From: Phycisphaerae bacterium SM23_33
Lineage (GTDB): Bacteria; Planctomycetota; Phycisphaerae; SM23-33
Length of the DNA: 10,258 nt
Assembly: GCA_001303665.1 (NCBI GenBank)
Contig: LJUF01000134.1
Coordinates: forward strand, 1 to 10,258
Direction of reading: 5' to 3'
A model generated the notes under the pieces. It did no database searches and was not told the DNA's origin. It saw nothing but the letters and a program-made list of their open reading frames with translations. The translations under genes and the position numbers were made by a program. This document shows positions 6,521 to 10,258 of this stretch, in pieces. Position 1 is the stretch's first letter, and every line of letters starts with the position of its first letter.

Positions 6521-7787
6521 ATCGTGTGCGTTGGCGGTGCTGGCGTTCCTCGCAGCCGCCGGCCTGCGGGCCGCGGACGGGCCCAACAAGACCAGCCAAG
6601 GCGAGCAGGATGCCGACTGGCCCTGCTGGCGCGGCCCGCGCGGCGACGCCAGGCCCACCATCCGGGGCATCACGACGGACTTCTCCAAGGGGCTGGAAAA
6701 GCTCTGGGAGGTCAAGGACCTGTGCCAGGGCGAGAACAGCCAGAGCTGGTCGGCCCCGTCCATCCAGGGCGAGCGGCTGGTGGTTTCCGGCCGGCACGGC
6801 GACGACGACGTGATCTTCTGCCTGAACGCCGACACGGGCAAGCCGCTCTGGCGGAAGTCGTATCCCGCCCCGGGCAAGATTGATCGCGGCAGCGGCCCGC
6901 GGGCCACGCCCTGCATCGACGGCGACCGGGTGTACACCTTCGGCTGCATGGGTCACCTGGCCTGCTGGGGCCTGGCCGACGGCAAGCGGCTGTGGATGAG
7001 GCAGGTCGAGGAGGAGGGCGGCCGGCGGCCGGAGTGGGGCCACGCCAGCTCGCCCCTCATCTATCAGGACAAGGTCATCGTCCAGGGCGGCGGGACGGCC
7101 CTGGTCGCCGCCTTCGAGAAGATGACCGGCAAGCTGGCCTGGAAGTCCATGACCGGCCAGGCCGCCTACGCCGCCCCGGTCCTCGCCGCCGTCGCCGGCA
7201 AGCCGCAACTCATCGTCTTTCCGGCCGCGGGGCCGGCCGGCCTGGACCCCCGGACCGGGCGAAAGCTGTGGACGTTTCCCCACACCACGCCCTACGACAT
7301 GAACTGCGCCACGCCCATCCTCGTGGGCGAGACGCTTTTCATCGCCTCCGCTGTCGAGAAGAACCGCGGCGGCTGCCGGCTGCTGAAGCTGTCCGCGGCC
7401 GAGCCCGAGCAGCTCTGGCACAGCCAGAAGCTGGGCGACTACCACAGCGACCCGGTCATCCTGGACGGCTACATCTACTGCTTTTCCGGCTGGCCGCAGG
7501 GCAACAGCGGCGCCCTGAAGTGCCTGCGGCTGGCGGACGGGGAGGTGATGTGGTCGGTCAGGGGGATGGGCTGCGGCAGCCTGCTGTACGTGGACGGGCG
7601 GCTGATGATGATGAACAACCGCGGCCGGCTGGCGCTGCTCAGGCCCAACCCGAAGGGCCTGGAGAAGCTCACGGAGTTCCAGGCCATTGCCGGCCACCCC
7701 GTCTGGACCACGCCCGTCATCGCCCGCGGCAAGCTCTACGTCCGCTTCACCAACCACCTGATCTGCTACCGGTTGAAAGACCGGTAG
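6504..7787 (+). CDS. Secreted PQQ-repeat (BamB-like) beta-propeller protein
   Basis: From ATG 6504 the product is 427 residues, with a signal peptide at 1-23 (MTKLIESCALAVLAFLAAAGLR, cleavage near LRA-AD). DWPCWRGPRGD follows at about 38-48, the DWP-W-RG opening typical of planctomycete PQQ-repeat proteins. Blade motifs of the A-D-x-x-T-G-x-x-x-W type recur near residues 110 (NADTGKPLW), 160 (LADGKRLW), 209 (MTGKLAW), 252 (RTGRKLW), 300 (PEQLW) and 346 (LADGEVMW). These fit a multi-bladed propeller of the BamB/quinoprotein-dehydrogenase-like superfamily. No cytochrome or dehydrogenase domain is attached, so use as an oxidoreductase is unproven; a scaffold or ligand-binding role in the periplasm is likelier. 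The frame is open back to 6432, but the signal peptide fixes the start near 6504. The start overlaps the YcxB-like gene by 17 bases, suggesting translational coupling, since the leader is a weak ribosome binding site. Confidence 0.88.
   Translation: MTKLIESCALAVLAFLAAAGLRAADGPNKTSQGEQDADWPCWRGPRGDARPTIRGITTDFSKGLEKLWEVKDLCQGENSQSWSAPSIQGERLVVSGRHGDDDVIFCLNADTGKPLWRKSYPAPGKIDRGSGPRATPCIDGDRVYTFGCMGHLACWGLADGKRLWMRQVEEEGGRRPEWGHASSPLIYQDKVIVQGGGTALVAAFEKMTGKLAWKSMTGQAAYAAPVLAAVAGKPQLIVFPAAGPAGLDPRTGRKLWTFPHTTPYDMNCATPILVGETLFIASAVEKNRGGCRLLKLSAAEPEQLWHSQKLGDYHSDPVILDGYIYCFSGWPQGNSGALKCLRLADGEVMWSVRGMGCGSLLYVDGRLMMMNNRGRLALLRPNPKGLEKLTEFQAIAGHPVWTTPVIARGKLYVRFTNHLICYRLKDR
7766..7787 (+). repeat. 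Perfect 7-base inverted repeat at the propeller gene stop codon
   Basis: CTACCGG (7766-7772) and CCGGTAG (7781-7787) are perfect inverted arms around an 8-base loop, and the right arm contains the TAG stop. It lacks a T-tract. Being symmetrical and at the convergent gene boundary, it could act on transcripts from either direction, but the repeat also encodes part of the C-terminus, so it may be coincidental. Confidence 0.35.
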
Positions 7788-7792
7788 GGCGT

Positions 7793-7816
7793 GCAGCCCC
7801 GGCCGGCAGCGGCTGC
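7793..7816. terminator. Short inverted repeat in the 34-base convergent gap
   Basis: GCAGCC (7793-7798) and GGCTGC (7811-7816) are 6-base inverted arms around a 12-base GC-rich loop, between stops facing each other at 7787 and 7822. A bidirectional transcription end is likely here by position, but the stem is short and has no T-tract on either strand. Confidence 0.3.
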
Positions 7817-7821
7817 GAAGT

Positions 7822-9050
7822 TCACGTGTAGTGAAGATAGGCGGTGGCGGTGCAGTCGGCGTCGGCGGTCACGCGCAGCCAGTGGGCGCTGAAGCCGGCG
7901 GGGAACTCGTGGTGGACGTAGCCGCCGGCCGGAAGCCTGAAGGTCTCGTAGCCCTTCCACGTGCCGTCGCCGAGGAAGTCCACCTCCACGGCCAGGGCCA
8001 CCGCCCGCTGGGCCTCGTGGGCCAGGTGCAGCACCTTCCTGTTGAAGCCGGTCATCAGGTAGGGGTCGGACGGCTGGCCGGCCTGGACCGGCTGCTTCCA
8101 CCACGGCCCGCCCCAGCCGGCCGGCTTGCCGAACTGCCACAGGTCGTCGGTCTTGCCGAACCACAGCCCGGACTGCGGCTCGGCGGCCAGCGGGTTGTGC
8201 CGGCCGGCGGGGCTGGCGTTGTCGGCCCCCATCACCAGCATCCCGCGCCAGGAGCAGAAATCGCCCAGCACCCACAGGTGCCTTCGGCGCCGGTGTAGAC
8301 CTTCAGGATGGCCGAGGCCCGGTCCCAGCCGGTGGCGAAGATGGTCCGGCTGGGGAAGTCCCCCCGGCCGGTGACCTCGACGAAGGGCTTTTCCTCCAGG
8401 ATGGTCCAGTGGCGCCCGTCCCACTCGGCCAGTCGGCCGCCGGCGGTCCGGCCGAGAAAGTCGTCCTCCTGGTAGTCGTTGCCGGCCACGAGCACCTTGC
8501 CCAGGCCGCAGTAGCCGGCCTTCAGGTGGATGTATTGCGGGCGGGGCGAGCGCAGCTCTTTGGTCAGGTCGGCGAGCTGCCGCACCGCCAGCGTGTGCAC
8601 GTCCATCTCGAAGAACTCGCCCTCCATGCCCAGCATGTACACCATCCGGTCGGGCTCGTGCAGGTGGTGCATGGTCGAGCACAGGCGGACGTCCACCAGC
8701 GGCTCGACGGTGCGGACATTGCGCTCGGCGTCGATGACGTGCGGGCCGATGATGAGCTGGCTGGAGCCGTAGTGGACGAAGCGGTTGGTGTAGGTGCCGA
8801 CGCGGCTCTCCGGGCGCTTCGTCAGCCTGAAGCCGTCGTCGATCTCGTACAGCCCCGTGCCCACGCCGCTGTCCTTCTTGTGCGAGACGTAGCTGACGGC
8901 CCACAGCCGGTCGGCCCAGCCCATCAGCGCCCCGACCCCGCACTCGCTCCGCGGCGGGCCGATCCCGGCCTTCAGGCACAGCCCGGGAATCACCCCGCTG
9001 ACGCAGAACGGATTCACTGGCGGCGCCTGGGCTGCTTTACGAACGGGCAT
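7822..9050 (-). pseudogene. Frameshifted gene for an uncharacterised propeller-like protein
   Basis: Two same-strand frames together make one gene. From ATG 9050, with GAGGAGG (9057-9063) 6 bases upstream, the product reads sensibly to ILKVYTGAEG (residue 257, codon 8282-8280), then runs on to a premature TGA at 8234-8232. In the adjacent frame, HLWVLGDFCSWRGMLVMGAD starts at 8280 and continues 152 codons to TGA 7824-7822. One missing base at about 8280 restores 409 codons. The product has repeated strand motifs (LWAVSYVSHKK, SSQLIIGPHVIDAE, DRMVYMLGMEGEFFEMDVHT) suggesting a beta-propeller, and a WKGYETFRLPAGGYVHHEF segment near the end. I recognise no named family and see no signal peptide. 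It lies 50 bases behind the Gfo/Idh/MocA gene on the same strand, so a shared operon and pathway are likely. Whether the break is a real mutation or a sequencing error cannot be told here; the site GGCACCT is not a standard slippery sequence. Confidence 0.82.
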
Positions 9051-9100
9051 TTCCCGCCTCCTCGGTCGCGCTGCGGCCGACGTCCCTGTGACAGATACCG

Positions 9101-10231
9101 CTACGCCTTGGGGTCAAAGCTGGGGATCTTCAATTGTGCCCCGCCCTTCAGCGCCGACTCATGGGCGACCAGGCCGGGGACGGTCAGGGCGAGGGCCTCG
9201 TAAACGTTGACGGCGGGCCGGCGGCCGCTCACCAGGGCGTCGATGAACTCGTGCGTCAGGAAGGTGTGCGAGCCGTCGTGGCCGCTCGGGTGGCGCAGCG
9301 GCTCGGGCAGCATGTCGGTCTTCCACCACTTCGGCTGATCGTACTGCTCGAACTTGGGCAGCGTTCGCGCGAACCCCGCGTCGTCGGTCTCGGTCTGCTC
9401 TGAGGGCCGGCGAATGACGTAACTCGTGCCGTTGGGCATCGGATCGTAGTAGGTCATCTTCTCGCCGAACCACTGCCCGCGCTCGCAGCCGCCGACGGGG
9501 GCGTTCCAGTAGATGCCCACCCGGAAGGCGCTGCCGCCGGAGGTGGTGAAGAAGGCCGTCTCGTTCCAGAAGGGGTTCTGGTAGGCGTTGTCTTTCAGGA
9601 TCGGGGAATCATCCCCCCAGCCGGTGCACGACACCTGCGTCAGCCGCTCGCCCGTCACCCCCACCAGGTATCCCGTGCAGTGAGTCGGGTAATGCATCGG
9701 CGGGAAGCCGTAGCGCCAGGTCCTGTTTCCCTTCTTATCGAAGAACAGCGGCTCCAGGCCGGGGTGGTGGTACTCGGCCTCGGTGTAGAAGATCCGGCCG
9801 AAATTCCCCTCGGCGAACCACTTCCGGGCGGAGATGACCGACTGGTGATACCAGCTCGTCTCGGCCATCATGTAGCTCAGGCCGGTGGCCTTGACGGTGT
9901 CCAGCAGCAGTTGGCATTGCTCGAGGCTGGTGGCGGCGGGCACGGCGGAGATGACGTGCTTGCCCGCCTTCAGGCAGGCGACGGCGTGGCGGACGTGGTC
10001 GGGGGCGGGGGTGAAGACGGCCACGGCGTCAACGTCCCTGTCCTGGATCAGCTCTTCCAGCGACTCGTAGGCCTTCTCGCACTTGTAGGTCTGCATCAAG
10101 CCCTTGCGTCGCTGGGGGTCGAGGTCGCCGACGGCCTGCACAACGCAATCGGGGTGCTCGTGCCATTGAAACCCGGTCCCGAACCCGCCGCCCACCACGC
10201 CGATCCTTATCTTCTTCGCGGATTTCTTCAT
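9101..10231 (-). CDS. Gfo/Idh/MocA-family oxidoreductase with altered EKP motif
   Basis: The 376-residue product begins with a basic tail, then the Rossmann NAD(P)-binding strand IRIGVVGGGFGTGF (G14, G16, G18) and an acidic end of strand 2 near D36, which suggests NAD preference. The C-terminal alpha/beta domain follows from about residue 125. Classic members carry Glu-Lys-Pro, whose Lys aids catalysis; here that site reads A96-V97-P98 (HVISAVPAATSLEQC). The form resembles the EVPAA version seen in NAD-dependent GH109-type glycosidases, as does HYPTH at 180-184, so glycosidase-like chemistry is conceivable (inference). Other clear segments are GVTGERLTQVSCTGW and a late THEFIDALVSGRRPAVNVYEALALTVPGLVAHESA, which is common in this superfamily. 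No export signal was recognised, so cytoplasmic. AGGAGGT (10238-10244) is 6 bases before the ATG. It is first in a pair with the frameshifted gene at 7822-9050. Confidence 0.92.
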   Translation of the reverse strand: MKKSAKKIRIGVVGGGFGTGFQWHEHPDCVVQAVGDLDPQRRKGLMQTYKCEKAYESLEELIQDRDVDAVAVFTPAPDHVRHAVACLKAGKHVISAVPAATSLEQCQLLLDTVKATGLSYMMAETSWYHQSVISARKWFAEGNFGRIFYTEAEYHHPGLEPLFFDKKGNRTWRYGFPPMHYPTHCTGYLVGVTGERLTQVSCTGWGDDSPILKDNAYQNPFWNETAFFTTSGGSAFRVGIYWNAPVGGCERGQWFGEKMTYYDPMPNGTSYVIRRPSEQTETDDAGFARTLPKFEQYDQPKWWKTDMLPEPLRHPSGHDGSHTFLTHEFIDALVSGRRPAVNVYEALALTVPGLVAHESALKGGAQLKIPSFDPKA

Positions 10232-10237
10232 GCCCGG

Positions 10238-10244
10238 ACCTCCT
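10238..10244 (-). promoter_or_regulatory. Strong ribosome binding site for the Gfo/Idh/MocA gene
   Basis: AGGAGGT on the minus strand is a full anti-16S match, 6 bases before ATG 10231. It is among the best Shine-Dalgarno sites in the window and suggests strong translation. The promoter lies outside the window. Confidence 0.7.
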
Positions 10245-10258
10245 GTGGGTTCCGCATA

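Noticed and set aside
6330..7757. 475-codon minus-strand open frame opposite the PQQ-repeat gene
   Set aside because: Low-complexity Ala/Gly/Leu/Arg composition and no family signature; the plus-strand frame has a signal peptide and propeller repeats.
8274..8286. Programmed ribosomal frameshift at the break in the 7822-9050 gene
   Set aside because: The sequence around GGCACCT has no heptameric slippery run or shifty stop, and I saw no strong downstream stem; a base loss or sequencing error explains it more simply.
8409..9203. 264-codon plus-strand frame opposite the frameshifted gene and the Gfo/Idh end
   Set aside because: It overlaps two minus-strand genes with good ribosome binding sites and shows no motif of its own.

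Overview
The window is GC-rich and, by eye, mostly coding. Its gene content suggests an environmental bacterium of the Planctomycetota or a related PVC lineage. The pointers are a secreted SUMF1-type protein fused to a CBM9-like domain, a secreted PQQ-repeat (BamB-like) beta-propeller, a Gfo/Idh/MocA oxidoreductase beside an uncharacterised propeller-like gene, and a GAF-SpoIIE phosphatase. The ferredoxin-tailed aldo/keto reductase hints at low-redox or anaerobic metabolism. The lineage is inferred from gene content only; no marker gene is present.

Layout. Positions 1-945 (minus) hold the N-terminal 315 codons of a GAF-SpoIIE PP2C-type phosphatase, cut by the window edge and starting at GTG. 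Positions 1043-2149 (minus) encode an aldo/keto reductase with two C-terminal 4Fe-4S motifs, and 2331-2573 (minus) a minimal MerR-type regulator. A candidate promoter lies between those two. A divergent intergenic region (2574-2693) contains a terminator-like hairpin with a T-tract.

A plus-strand cluster follows: a two-helix membrane protein with an NTF2-like domain (2694-3245), a large secreted SUMF1/CBM9-like/unknown/FnIII-like protein (3349-5847), a YcxB-like membrane protein (5894-6520), and a PQQ-repeat propeller protein (6504-7787) whose start overlaps the previous gene. The last three are tightly packed and probably co-transcribed. They look like an envelope or periplasmic module, perhaps concerned with glycans.

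The right end is a minus-strand pair: a Gfo/Idh/MocA-family protein (9101-10231) followed 50 bases later by an uncharacterised gene (7822-9050). That gene is broken by one clean frameshift near 8280, and adding one base restores 409 codons. The two clusters converge with only 34 bases between their stops.

I did not find a demonstrably new system. The most notable signals are the single frameshift, three enzyme-family proteins lacking a signature catalytic residue at the expected place (AKR His to Trp, Gfo/Idh Glu-Lys-Pro to Ala-Val-Pro, SUMF1 cysteines displaced), and the unusual multidomain SUMF1 fusion. No rRNA, tRNA, CRISPR array, insertion sequence or gene-free stretch above 300 bases was seen. 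The longest gene gap is 181 bases (2150-2330).
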